A stretch of 64,000 nt of DNA from Malachius bipustulatus (taxonomy: Eukaryota > Arthropoda > Insecta > Coleoptera > Melyridae), in assembly GCA_910589415.1 (NCBI GenBank), contig OU342630.1, forward strand, positions 88,222,186 to 88,286,185, read 5' to 3'. Below the pieces are notes generated by a model, which did no database searches, was not told the DNA's origin, and saw nothing but the letters and a program-made list of their open reading frames with translations. The position numbers and the translations under genes were made by a program. Below, one piece after another: positions 1 to 9,740 of the stretch. Position 1 is the first letter of the stretch. Each line of letters begins with the position of its first letter.

Positions 1-700
1 TCAAGAGCAAATCTCTATTTTGCAGTTTCCATTCACTGTTTCAAACCTCTATTTTGTTTCCTTTTACTATTGCATCTTTTGTAAGACATATTCATTTATA
101 ACGGTTGTCCCAGAATAAAGAGGACAAAATTCTACGATGTAGAATATTGACTTAATTAAAAAGACAAAAAGTTTTAATGGACCCATTCTCTAAATTATGT
201 ATTAACGAAGTTAAACGGTGTTAAATGTTAAAAAAAAATTGCAACTCCAAAACGGCTTGCCTTATATTTTTATAAAAATTTTGTGTCCTCTTGTGATTCT
301 CAACAGTTTTTGAGATATGTACCTAAAATTAAATAGGTTAAAGTACTTGTGCTAAAAGCGTTAGGAAAAGTTTTGGTGGTTTTTTTTTTCTAAAATTTTC
401 CTAAATTTTTCTAAAAGCTATAAGAGATTGAAGATAGACACCTATAACTTTTTGTCCATTTAGAGTATATTAATTGTAAACATAAACAAAAGCACAAGTA
501 AAAAATCCGAAAATAAAATTTTTGGTACAATATCACGTTATGAAATCCACTGACTGCAAGAAACGTAATCAACAACGGCCAACGTTGCAACCTATAAAAT
601 GTATTTATTTTACAAAGAATCAAAACAGATACAAGATACAGATACATTTAAAAAGTATCCTTTCAAGTTTAGATATTTTGCATTAAATGAAAAATAGCTA
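1..700. other. Non-coding AT-rich stretch
   Basis: No gene or conserved motif is seen. A weak inverted repeat pairs AAGAGGACAAAATT (about 118-131) with AATTTTGTGTCCTCTT (about 277-292), about 175 bp overall, which may be an old miniature element. The open frames here lack any recognisable domain. Confidence 0.5.
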
Positions 701-702
701 TA

Positions 703-1340
703 TACAGGTGTTTCACGACGAGCATCAGTTAGCCGTATACGGGAAACTATACGCGTTACAGAAATCTGAAAGTTTGTATGAAAAGAAAAATCGCGATTTT
801 CAATTTTCAAAGCAGCTTACATCGAGAACGGCTCATGATATCGGAAAACGGCTTACATGTCCCTATCTTATATTTTCACGTGCTATCCTATTGTGTGAGT
901 GAAATTGCTATACAGGGTGATGACAAATCTGATTAATTCATGAAAAATCTGATAATTTTCATCACCCTGCATAACAATTTCATCCACACGATAGGATACT
1001 GCGTGAAAAATTAAGATAGAGATATGTAAGCCGATTTCCGATATCTTGAGCCGTTCTCGATGTAAAGCTGCTTTGAATGCGGAAAATTGCGATTTTCATT
1101 TGTTTATAACTCATAAACCACTCGGTAAAATTTTGAACTGTAAACGGTATTTTTATTGTGCTATTTTTAAGGCAATTCGAAAATGCAATAATATACAGGG
1201 TGTCCCATTTAAAATAAGACACGTCAAGTCAACTTCCGATATAACCGGAAGTGCCGCCATTTTGAAAATATTTTCCATCGATTCATTTTTTTTCACATTT
1301 CCAATTTTTTGTGCGCATCGGTGTACCTATTAGGGGCGTA
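703..1340. mobile_element. Palindromic TACAGGGTG element, copy 1 (decayed)
   Basis: The two arms, about 791-943 and 946-1097, are inverted copies around a centre near 941, where TACAGGGTGATGA faces TCATCACCCTG. Each arm holds the module also found at 1573, 2347 and 23296: a TTATAACTCATAAAC word, CAAAGCAGCTT, GAACGGCTCA, and CGGCTTACATGTCCCTATC. The right outer module starts with TACAGGGTGTCCCATTTAAA near 1196 and carries an ACTTCCG...ACCGGAAGT palindrome at 1232-1252. The left outer module (703-790, starting TACAGGTGTTTCACGAC) is different, so the outer parts are not mirror images. No transposase is encoded, so the element must have been moved in trans. Family assignment is inferred from termini and shared modules only. 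Confidence 0.7.
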
Positions 1341-1572
1341 GGGGGGAGGAGAAACCGAAAACATACGAAATCAGTCATAACTCGCACAGTTTTTTTACTC
1401 AGCAAAAACACTAATTCTCTTGGATTGGAAAAAAAAATATCAATCGGTGATTGTTTTTTCAAAGATAAACAAATGGCGGCCAAAACAAAAAATGGATTTT
1501 TTTATCATGAAGGGAGAGGATGGATAATCTAATAAGAATGGTTTCTACAGTTGCAGTTGAAATATAGTTGGT
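1341..1572. other. Repeat-derived linker with CAAAAACACTAATTC module
   Basis: About 1398-1415 holds GCAAAAACACTAATTC, also seen at about 43055-43072 in the 42.9-44.7 kb composite element, so this stretch is probably the edge of another transposon-derived module. No gene is seen. Confidence 0.4.
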
Positions 1573-1840
1573 TATGAGTTATAAACAAGTGAAAAGCACC
1601 ATTTTTTATTTCGAAAGCAGTGTTGCTTTTAAAATGCTTAACTCAACCACATCGGAAACGACTCAAAATATCGGAAAACTGCTTACATGTCCCTATCTTA
1701 ACTTTATATGTGTAACTTTACAGTGTAATTGAAATTTTTATACAGGGTGATTCAAATCTGATAATAATCACCTTTATTAAAATTTAAACCACATAATAGT
1801 AGAATATAACACGAAAAGTTAAGATAGGTTAAGATAGATA
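1573..1840. mobile_element. Partial copy of the palindromic TACAGGGTG core
   Basis: This stretch repeats the inner module of the neighbouring palindromes: TATGAGTTATAAACAAGTGAA, a degraded AAAGCAG word, ACTCAAAATATCGG, CTTACATGTCCCTATCTTAAC, then TACAGGGTGATTC near 1741. A short right arm (TTAAAATTTAAACCACATA, then AAAAGTTAAGATAGG) mirrors the end of the left arm. The rest of the right arm is missing. Confidence 0.65.
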
Positions 1841-2008
1841 GACAAATAGGTTTGTGAATTTCATGATAATTCCATTCATTTTATTTTTCAGGACAATGGA
1901 ACAGAGTTTCGTTTTCATAATATCGTACCAATTTATGATCGTATTCTGAAACTGTTTCGTGCTTTAATATTAGTGATTAGATTTTTGATTAGACCATAAC
2001 AGTGTGTG

Positions 2009-2205
2009 TTATAAAGGCCCTTTAAGTTAACGGACAATTTCTGTGACCATTTTTAAAGCTAAAATTGGCGTCAAAAAATAACTTTTATTCACATTTCTGT
2101 AATCTCTTCCATTCGAAGAATTATTAAATCGCTATATTTTCCACCTAGAGTCGATACCTTTTCTAGAAACGAGCTGCTGAAATTAACTTGATGAGCCTTT
2201 ATAAT
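2009..2205. mobile_element. MITE with TTATAAAGGCC-type inverted ends, copy A
   Basis: The left end TTATAAAGGCCCTTTAAGTT is mirrored by the right end AACTTGATGAGCCTTTATAA. A second copy in the same orientation lies at 44105-44308 and shares internal words such as CCATTTTTAAAGCTAA, AACTTTTATT and CTGTAAGTG just past the end. There is no coding capacity. The element is about 200 bp, typical of a non-autonomous DNA transposon. The superfamily is not assigned. Confidence 0.65.
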
Positions 2206-2346
2206 ACCCACTGTAAGTGATTCAAAGAGATGAGGTAAAAGGATTATTTTTGGTTTCTACTTTCGATTTTGATGGGTGACTCGAAACAATTTAACATAAC
2301 CCATTTGTGAGCAGAAATAAATAAGCAACAGGTTTTCGACTATACA

Positions 2347-3218
2347 TACAGGATGAATTATAAAAAACGCCCCAAGCGATAACTCCGTTAATTTTGAAGA
2401 TACAAAACTTTTTGAAACAAAGTGGCGTAGTTTATCATAATCTATATGTTGAGATAAACGCTCGATCAACACAACTTCCTGTTTAACCGGAAGTAACATC
2501 AACTTCAGGTTTTTAAATAGAACACCCTGTAAAACTTTATATTTTTTAAATGTCTGAAGAAATCTAATACAGGTGGTTTTCACCATTGGAATTTAGATTG
2601 AGCGGTTTATGAGTTATAAACAAGTGAAGATCGAAAATTTTCAACTTCAAAGCAGCGTAGAACTAGAACGGCTCAAGATATCTAAAAACGGTTTACATGT
2701 CCCTATCCTAACTTTTCATGTTTTAACCCACTATGTGGAGTAGATTTTAATACAGGGTGATGAAAAATCGGATAATTTTATGAAAATTATCCGATTTTTC
2801 ATCACCCTGTATTAAAATTTAAACCACATAGTAGGATACTATGTGAAAAGTTAAGATAGGGACATGTAAACCGTTTTTAGATATCTTGAGCCGTTCTAGT
2901 TCTACACTGCTTTGAAGTTGAAAATTTTCGATCTTCACTTGTTTATAACTCATAAACCGCTCAATCTAAATTCCAATGGTGAAAACCACCTGTATTAGAT
3001 TTCTTCAGACATTTAAAAAATATAAAGTTTTACAGGGTGTTCTATTTAAAAACCTGAAGTTGATGTTACTTCCGGTTAAACAGGAAGTTGTGTTGATCGA
3101 GCGTTTATCTCAACATATAGATGATGATAAACTACGCCACTTTGTTTCAAAAAGTTTTGTAATATCTTCAAAATAAACGGAGTTATCGCTTGGGGCGTTT
3201 TTTATAATTCACCCTGTA
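2347..3218. mobile_element. 872-bp near-perfect palindromic TACAGGGTG element, copy 3
   Basis: The left end is TACAGGATGAATTATA and the right end TATAATTCACCCTGTA. The arms mirror each other along their whole length with only scattered mismatches, around a 3-base spacer (ATG) at 2780-2782. The structure is layered. The centre is a 60-odd-bp hairpin with its own TACAGGGTGATG ends. Further out is a layer starting TACAGGTGG (about 2570 and mirrored near 2993). The outermost unit in each arm, about 188 bp, runs from TACAGG(G/A)TG to ACACCCTGTA and contains ACTTCCTG/ACCGGAAGT. No transposase is present. The mirrored open frames at 2257-2586 and 2976-3176 are the two arms read in opposite directions and are not genes. 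If transcribed, the RNA would fold into a long hairpin. Confidence 0.85.
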
Positions 3219-4404
3219 TAAAGGATTATCTTACAGAGATTATAATTATTATTATCATTATAGTAGCTACTTATTGATGACATTTTGAGTCTTCAAATTT
3301 TATGAAATGAAATTATTTGTGTTTTATTATTTTTATTAAATAGAAAAAGTTTTTCTTTTCGTTTTTCGGTTGAATATTATTGACTGATTCTGATCCTACT
3401 AGGTATAATAATATAAAAATACAATACAAATTGTAGAATTACAAATATAAGGAATCCATCACAGAGTTTTTTACAAAAAATAAACAGCTTCTGAAAGTAA
3501 TCATTCTCATTAAATGCTTAATTATTGATTAACGTCATAAATATAGCTATAATTATTATTGAAAAGGCAGCTTTAATAATTAATTAAACAGGGTAAAGTT
3601 AAACGAGGTAATATGATGTAAAGCTATTCAATTTTCGGATAATAATTTTTAATTACCCTCATCGTATCGATTACCCCCATCCATCTGGAACTAATTCAAT
3701 TCAGAGCGAAAATAAATAAGACTGGCAGAATTGTTATTGAAATCTATTTCAGAATATATCAATTTTATTGCCAATCTGCATCTTTTGTAAACTTTAATTT
3801 TCCCCGCTACTCTAGCGAATGCTAATTGTGTTTATAAGATTTGTGTTTATCCTCTTTCAAAGCCTTCTGTCTGGAGCGACTTTTTCAGCAAACGGTATGT
3901 CAGAGGATCTTTCCCTGGCTGGATATAACCGACAGTTAAATGTATTCAAATTAGAATACGAACTGATGTTCTTTGTTAAATTTAGATTGCTGAAAATCGA
4001 GAGTGTATTTCATTCTAAGCTCTTCCAGCTCCAAGCCCCAAACCTTTTACTTTTATTAAGAGATTACAGTGTCAGACACAGACAAAGAACCATTTTTTAA
4101 CACTATATCAGTGTTCAGGTTACCGTAGTGATTTTCTGCTAAAAAAATGGTTACGTAGGTACTTTGATAGATTGATGCTGAGTAGCGCTTCGATCTTTGC
4201 TTGTCTTGTTACCCTTGACTTGCCTCTTGCAGCAATTTAAAATTTAAAGCTTCAAATATATGAATTGTCACGTCTTTTCTGAAAATATTTATAATTAATT
4301 TTGTTATGTTGCATAAGGTTTTGTCATTATATTTTGCTTCTGAAAAGCGAATAAGACTTGTCGTTTATGAATAACACATGATAAGATTAGAAGTAGATGG
4401 ATGT
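3219..4404. other. Unassigned AT-rich stretch
   Basis: No domain, repeat boundary or RNA gene is recognised. A 93-codon ATG frame at 3819-4100 begins with a hydrophobic run but has no family resemblance and is probably chance. Confidence 0.5.
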
Positions 4405-4560
4405 TATATAAGCAGCCGAATCTGATTTTCTAAACTGCAGATACAAGAAGATAATTTTTACACACGTTGAAACTAAATATATCTGTACACGGTCACACGG
4501 TGTCCCGAGTTTTAGTAGCAGGACTCCACCAGCAGATCAAAAAATATGTCTTCGGTAAGG
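4405..4560 (+). promoter_or_regulatory. Candidate TATA promoter, 5' leader and tiny first exon
   Basis: TATATAAG lies at 4405-4412. A start about 30 bases downstream would fall near CTGCAGATACAAG (about 4435). A leader of about 110 bases leads to ATG TCT TCG at 4546-4554, followed at once by GTAAGG, a good 5' splice donor (4555-4560). A first exon coding only three or four residues before a phase-0 intron is a layout known from insect cuticle-protein and other secreted-protein genes. No second exon is recognised downstream, so this may be the 5' end of a gene that continues elsewhere, or chance. The functional reading is inference. Confidence 0.3.
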
Positions 4561-5425
4561 ATATAAAATTAAATTTTGTTGAATGATGTCAAAAAATGTA
4601 GGTACCTACATATTTGTGACTATGAAAAATATGTCTTTCCGAAATTTGGCATATACCTATTTATTTTTTAGTAAAATTTAATTTGTTTTTTCGAAATTGT
4701 ACCTAACTGTCTGTGAAGTTTGACAGAAGTTGATTTGCGGAATCTCGCAACAATGATATTAATAAAGCAAAGAAATAACTGCAATCGCGCCCATTGTGGT
4801 TCCTCGCCATAAGTATAAAATTGAAACTCACATCGTTTTTCTTTTATTTTGTTAAAGAGATTGTATAATTTATACAAGAGATTTAATAACTTAAATTTGC
4901 TGGGGTCAATGATGAAAAAGACCTCTCTCATCGTCAGTTTAAAAAAATGACATGCGTCATTGTTTGATTTAAACCTACAAATTCGAGCTCGCTAAATTAA
5001 AGTCGGTCGACAGATAAAAAAGAATAAAATAGAATAATAAAAAGGAGAAAATAAATTAAAGAAACAGTGAGGGAAAGTCGAATTATTAAGTTTATTAAGA
5101 TAAGAATGTAATTTTCCTTGTGTATACAGGTTTGTTAACTACTGGACACCCAAAATCGAACTTCATGCATTATTAAATCGTATTTCGTATTTTAAGAATA
5201 AGAGAGAGAATAATTTTTTCAAGATCAGACCTCATTTAGGAAATATCCCAAAAAATGTAAAACTAAGACCGTAATAAAAATTTGTTTTAAGAATAATTTT
5301 GGAAATGTTACCTAAACGAGACCTTGAAAAGATCTTGAAAAAAAGTTTCACTTTGTTTTATGCTTAAAATATGATTTATATACATGACGTTTCATTTTGG
5401 CTGTTAAGTTACGAAACACCCTGTG
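4561..5425. other. Non-coding stretch; transposon edge at its right end
   Basis: No gene is seen. Near 5413-5427 the words AACACCCTGTGTA mark the right end of another TACAGGGTG-type element, abutting the element at 5426. Its left end is not found. Confidence 0.4.
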
Positions 5426-6185
5426 TACACGGTGTTACTTTTTACCTAAGGGTAGGTACTAAATTTAAGGGCGTAGGTATTCCTAGACCAATTTGAAGTA
5501 GAAAAGTTCATATACACATGCATGTGCCCTAAAACTAAAAGGTCTGGCTTTCAAGATACAGGGTGTGAAAATAAAAAAACATCGTTTTCTTATTAATATA
5601 TCAAACATTCTTTTGCCGATACTGTTGAAATAAGGCAGAGTTATTTGCAGTAATAAGGAGCTCCTTTAGTCCCAAGTAGATTAAAATTATTAAGTCCAGA
5701 GGCATCAAGGGGCGAACCTTCACCATTATTATCGCGAAGAAAAATGTAACAGACTTTTTGTTTTTATATTTCTTAACTTTTCTTTGCTCTCCTGTCATTT
5801 TTATAAAAATAATTAAAGCCGCTACAAGCCATGTTGAAAAATTGATTTTCAATTTTAATGATTTTATTTTATCAATTTTTAGACATGCATTGAATCGCCG
5901 TTTTTTTTTTTTTGAAAAAAGTAAGATAGGAAAATAATTTAAGAGACAAAAAGTTGTATTTTAGCTGCTTAATCTGAAAAAGATATCAGAATTTACAAAA
6001 AAGTAAGCGGCGTAAATTTTATTTGCAATAAAATTGGTGAGGTTGAAAGAAAAACTTCAACACCCTGCTGTATCTTGAAAACCAGATATTTTAGGACACA
6101 TATTTATATGAACTTTTCGACTTAAAATTGGCCCAGGAATTTAATACGCCTCCAAATATAGTACACACCCTTAATAACACCCTGA
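5426..6185. mobile_element. Inverted-repeat TACAGGGTG-type element (about 760 bp)
   Basis: The left arm from about 5426 (ACGGTGTTACTTTTTACC, then AAAAGTTCATATA, then TTTCAAGATACAGGGTGTG near 5552) is mirrored by the right arm ending at about 6185 (CACCCTGCTGTATCTTGAAA near 6061, then TATATGAACTTTTCGAC, then CCTTAATAACACCCTGA). The arms are about 150 bp each with moderate divergence, and an unrelated AT-rich centre lies between them. No transposase frame is present. The CTTGAAA...ACACCCTG module recurs at about 11985-12015. Confidence 0.7.
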
Positions 6186-8267
6186 TATTGATTGATATGT
6201 TAACTGCAATCTCTGCGACATTGTTGCATTTCATTACAAAAGTCTGTGAGTAATGGGATCTAATTAAACCTCGAGGTCATCTCACCACGACCACCACCTC
6301 CTGTATAACATATGAGTTTTCCGAAGCTCGAAAAGTGCGCGAAAAATGGGCGCTGAAGGTGCAATGTTTTCGCAAAATCGTATTTGTTTATCCCATAAGG
6401 AGCAAGAATCGCTTTGCAAAAAAGCTTTTGCTGCTTCTACAGTTGTCAATTTTGAATACAAAGATATTCAGCAACTCTAATTTTAAAACTAAACAGCTCA
6501 ACTACATTCTGCAAAAAAAAACGAATTTTTTGATTTTGTAATAATAAAAGTGTAATCTTTGCTGTTTCGCTTATACACAAATAGAATGTATTTATTATTT
6601 TCAAAGTTAAATCTTTTTAATAAAAAGCTATTTTGGAAAGCCGATTCGGAAACAAGAATTTGAAAAAGAAAAAGAACACCCTCCACGATTTCTGGAAGCC
6701 GTGAGATCGCAAAACTTTAGAACCCGCACCGATTTGAAAATTCATTTTCGATTTGGCCGCAGTCCTTATAGATGCTCAATTGCTCAAGCTCCTACACCAC
6801 TTTAACTCGAGCCTCGAGCTCTAAACAGTGACGTACCGGAATTTAATCAGTTTATCGTCAATTTCTATCGTCTCTCTGATATATTTTTAAATAAAAATTG
6901 GATAGGTATTAGGCAAAGTTGTGCAAATTGCAGCTGTTAACATTTAATTCATCCGAACTGTGTTTTTTTTAAGAGGCTAACTTGGCTCCTGTTGGTCGTA
7001 TACAGGGTTCTTCTTTTTTTTATTCTTGTTTTTGAACCAGCTTTCCAATGTTTTTCATTAAAAGATCCAAAGATCAAACTTTGAAAAGAACAAAGATTGC
7101 TCCTTGCCGAATAAACAAATAGGATTCCACGAAAACTATTGCACATTGCTTAATAAATCCTGCTCTATTTTTGCCCAGGACCAATTTTCTAATATATCTT
7201 AATAACTACTTTTACGATGTTATTATTTAAATAAAACAATGACGCGTTGCATTCCTTTTCACTAAAGATGAAAGGCCTTTTCTATCATCGTCTCGATTTT
7301 AAGGATTTTTTTCTATAGTCTATCTGATAGTCTAAAGTAATGCTGTTGATGTATAGTTCGTGATATCGCAAGAAAAAAGTGGCAGCAGTGCATCAGGTCT
7401 TAGTGATTTTGTTCATAAAGCACAGTGGGAGATTCAGTGACCTGGCACGAAAAACAATTGGAAACCAAAATGCTGCAAAAGAGACGAATTGATCAATGTT
7501 TGCCCACAAGCCTTTTCGTTTTCTGTTTTGTCTGCATGTATAGACATAAATAGTCCAGTTTAATATACGACGAACGGACCTCATTAAGGATATTAGAGAT
7601 TTGTTTTTCCACCGCTGGCGATGGATAGTAATTGTTAACGGTCATATTATACCTAGTCAGTACGTTAATTTTAAACTCTTGTCCCTAGTGGGTACAATAT
7701 ACTCTGTAGTAGATACATCCTATTATTTACTTGTTGAATGAGAGTTTTAATCATTAGTAACAAGCAATCAAGAGCTAGTACAGTAGCTCGAAAGATAAAC
7801 GTCTGGCGATGCAACGAGACCACGGCACCGCCCCGGGCCAGTGCAATATATAGAGACTCGTTGTTGTGCGCCACCCCTATCAGTGACCACTCAGCACCCT
7901 GAGGCCCCAAGGGGCTCGTCTGCTCACCCCGATGTTTGGTTACGCCTTATTGGCTGCGAGATCCTTACCCTGCACTCGATAGAGGAAACTTCTGCTACTG
8001 CTGGAAAGTTCTAATTTATACCGTGCAGACCGTGCTATCTAGACAGTAAAACGCCAATTCAGGATCCTTTTATACAAGTCTATGTATGTTTAGTCACCCA
8101 CACTTTAAAAAGACTCTATTGGAGATTTTGAAAGCAACTTTTATAGACTATCTCAGTGGGAATGGTTTATTATACATTCTGTCCGTATTCAAACAGGAAA
8201 GCTATACAGTTCTTCCCAAATGTCGGATAAATTCTATAAAATCGTTCGCAAAAAAAAGAAAAAAAAA
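6186..8267. other. Unassigned stretch with a GC-rich block at about 7800-7960
   Basis: Most of it is AT-rich with no gene seen. A TACAGGGTTC transposon-like end lies near 7000. About 7800-7960 stands out as GC- and CpG-rich (GCACCGCCCCGGGCC, GAGGCCCCAAGGGGCTC) with a TATATA word between the two GC-rich parts. A 79-codon minus-strand frame covers it but matches no family I recognise. It could be a fragment of an LTR, a promoter, or a repeat. Confidence 0.35.
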
Positions 8268-8433
8268 GGTTGACTGTTATTTTTAGATTGTCATTCGGGA
8301 AAATAATCTTCAACCCCATCTTTAGAACTTCCAATGGAAAAGTACCTACCTCTTACGACACCTTGCATTAATAGATCTTCCACTTAAAAAAACGCTTAAA
8401 TGTGTTCGAATAAGGAATTGACAAAGCGTAACA
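8268..8433. repeat. Left arm of an old palindromic element, split by insertions
   Basis: GTTGACTGTTATTTTTA, then TGTCATTCGGGAAA, CTTCAACCCC, TACGACACCTTGCATTAATAGAT and AAGGAATTGACAAAGCGTAA match in order the left arm of the palindrome at 58341-58988. A piece like the right arm lies at 9675-9740, on the far side of two transposon relics. Confidence 0.6.
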
Positions 8434-8482
8434 AAATTCAGGTAACAGGTCAAGAAGAATAACCCATTGGAAAAATTTTTAT

Positions 8483-8935
8483 TCAAATTAAATGTTCAAA
8501 ATGTTGTGCATTAACAGCAAGACAATTTCCTAATCTTGCCACAAAGACTACTGCTTTGACATTATTTACCACTTCTTTAGTAATTGAGTCGATTTCTTAA
8601 CGAATTCTTTCCTTTAACGTATTAAAAGGATTAAATCTGGCAATCTTGTAGCCATTCCCTTAGTTGTGACATTTCACCGATGAAGAAGAATTTGATGGAA
8701 GTATTCCCGAACTGGACGCGCATAATATGAAGGCGCACCCTTTTATTGGAACCAAGTTTTATGATCGGGCCAATGAGGCTCTTCCGCATTATGAAACAAG
8801 ACCGCTGAGCTGGGAGTTAGTTTACCTCGGAGAGCTACACCATCACTACACCAGAGCATACCTATATTAACTTTTTGAGTTCATCATCCAATGGAGATTC
8901 TGCTTGACCCAGTAACGACAATTTTATTGACGATA
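8483..8935 (-). pseudogene. Mariner-like transposase relic 1 (IS630-Tc1-mariner)
   Basis: On the minus strand, translation in shifting frames gives NPHWM near 8895-8910, GAPSYYARPVREYF near 8700-8740, and a C-terminus NCLAVNAQHFEHLI ending in a TGA stop at 8483-8485. These match in order the central and C-terminal catalytic domain of mariner-like transposases, which cut and paste DNA at TA sites using a DDE/D triad. The HDGAPPH-equivalent is only partly kept, and the SPDLNPLDF block is deleted. Several frameshifts and stops are present, so the copy is dead. The better preserved relative at 15703-16119 ends GGHFEQFL. The N-terminal DNA-binding part is not identified. Confidence 0.7.
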
Positions 8936-9049
8936 CCTTTTAAGAAAAATGTTTTCTCATATGTTTTTAATTAATGAGATTTGCTTTGGAGAGTCCCATC
9001 ATTGTCCCACATCATTGTGTCCCTCGACAAAAGTCAACATTGGACAATT

Positions 9050-9640
9050 CTTGTACAAAATGGAATAAAACGCCCCTTCTGGTGGCTATTCAATTTTAGC
9101 ACCCAATCCAGTTCCATATAGTTCTGGAAAATTTTTTTGGAGCTTCGAAGGTTCTAAAGATGCCACGATAAATCTTTTTCGGTTGGTTAGTAAAGACCTC
9201 CTATAGACACCGAAATCTTCTTTGTTGTACTGCATGGCACTAGACCAGGAGATGTTTTGGGGTTTCGTCCCCCTCCATGCAGAATCTACAGTTTTGGTAA
9301 TTTTACAATGCCCCGAGTTTACAATGCCCCGTGAAAAAAACTGTTAGCATTCTCAAACGGTTTTTGTTGATTTGATTCAGGTTTCAAATCTTTTTTGTGT
9401 CGCCCAAGCAATTTTCCTGATGTCTTAATCGTAGAAAGTCTTCCCAGAGCATTTGTCTTTGGGTTTCCTCTTCTTTCTTTATTTTTTCTTTGAGAACATT
9501 ATCTCCTAGTTCAAAAAAATGTTCTCGCCTAATGACGGCGTTTTTGCTCCTTGCTTTGCTAGGTTGTCGGATTCTTCTTTTCCTTCTACGCCTATGTGTC
9601 CTGGAACTCCAAGAAGAGCTACTTTGTTTCCTTTGCCTAA
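9050..9640 (-). pseudogene. Jockey-like non-LTR retrotransposon tail (RNase H and zinc knuckle), broken
   Basis: On the minus strand about 9626-9508 reads VALLGVPGHIGVEGKEES followed by DNLAKQGAKTP. This is the C-terminal signature of the RNase H domain in non-LTR retrotransposons (usual form WVPGHxGIxGNExADxLAK). After frameshifts, a TGHC-like stretch is followed near 9292-9246 by CRFCMEGDETPKHLL, the CxxC...H motif found at the end of such ORF2 proteins. Reverse transcriptase is not seen here, so only the 3' end remains, as expected for 5'-truncated copies. The fragment lies next to transposase relic 1, inside an older split palindrome. A second fragment of the same kind lies at 27907-28180. 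Clade (Jockey-like) is inferred. Confidence 0.75.
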
Positions 9641-9674
9641 GTAAGCAAGGGTACTTTGCCATTTGAATTTCCAA

Positions 9675-9740
9675 AAAAGGAGTTGCTACCTTTTAGGGAT
9701 GAGAAGGTGGGTGGGGGGGGTTGAAAATTATTTCTTGATA
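9675..9740. repeat. Right-arm piece of the split palindrome
   Basis: AGTTGCTACCTTTTAGGGAT, GAGAAGGTGGGTGGGGGGG and GTTGAAAATTATTTC parallel the right arm at about 58905-58960 of the 58341-58988 palindrome. Together with 8268-8433 it brackets about 1.2 kb of later insertions. Confidence 0.5.

Noticed and set aside
2257..3176. Two open frames (109 and 66 codons) with the same peptide start
   Set aside because: They are the same sequence read from the two mirrored arms of the palindrome at 2347-3218, not genes.
3819..4100. 93-codon ATG frame with a signal-peptide-like start
   Set aside because: No family resemblance or conserved motif; AT-rich DNA gives hydrophobic frames by chance.
9384..9674. 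96-codon minus-strand frame with an Arg/Ser-rich peptide
   Set aside because: It is the wrong frame of the RNase H tail of a non-LTR retrotransposon; the true frame reads VPGHIGVEGKEES.
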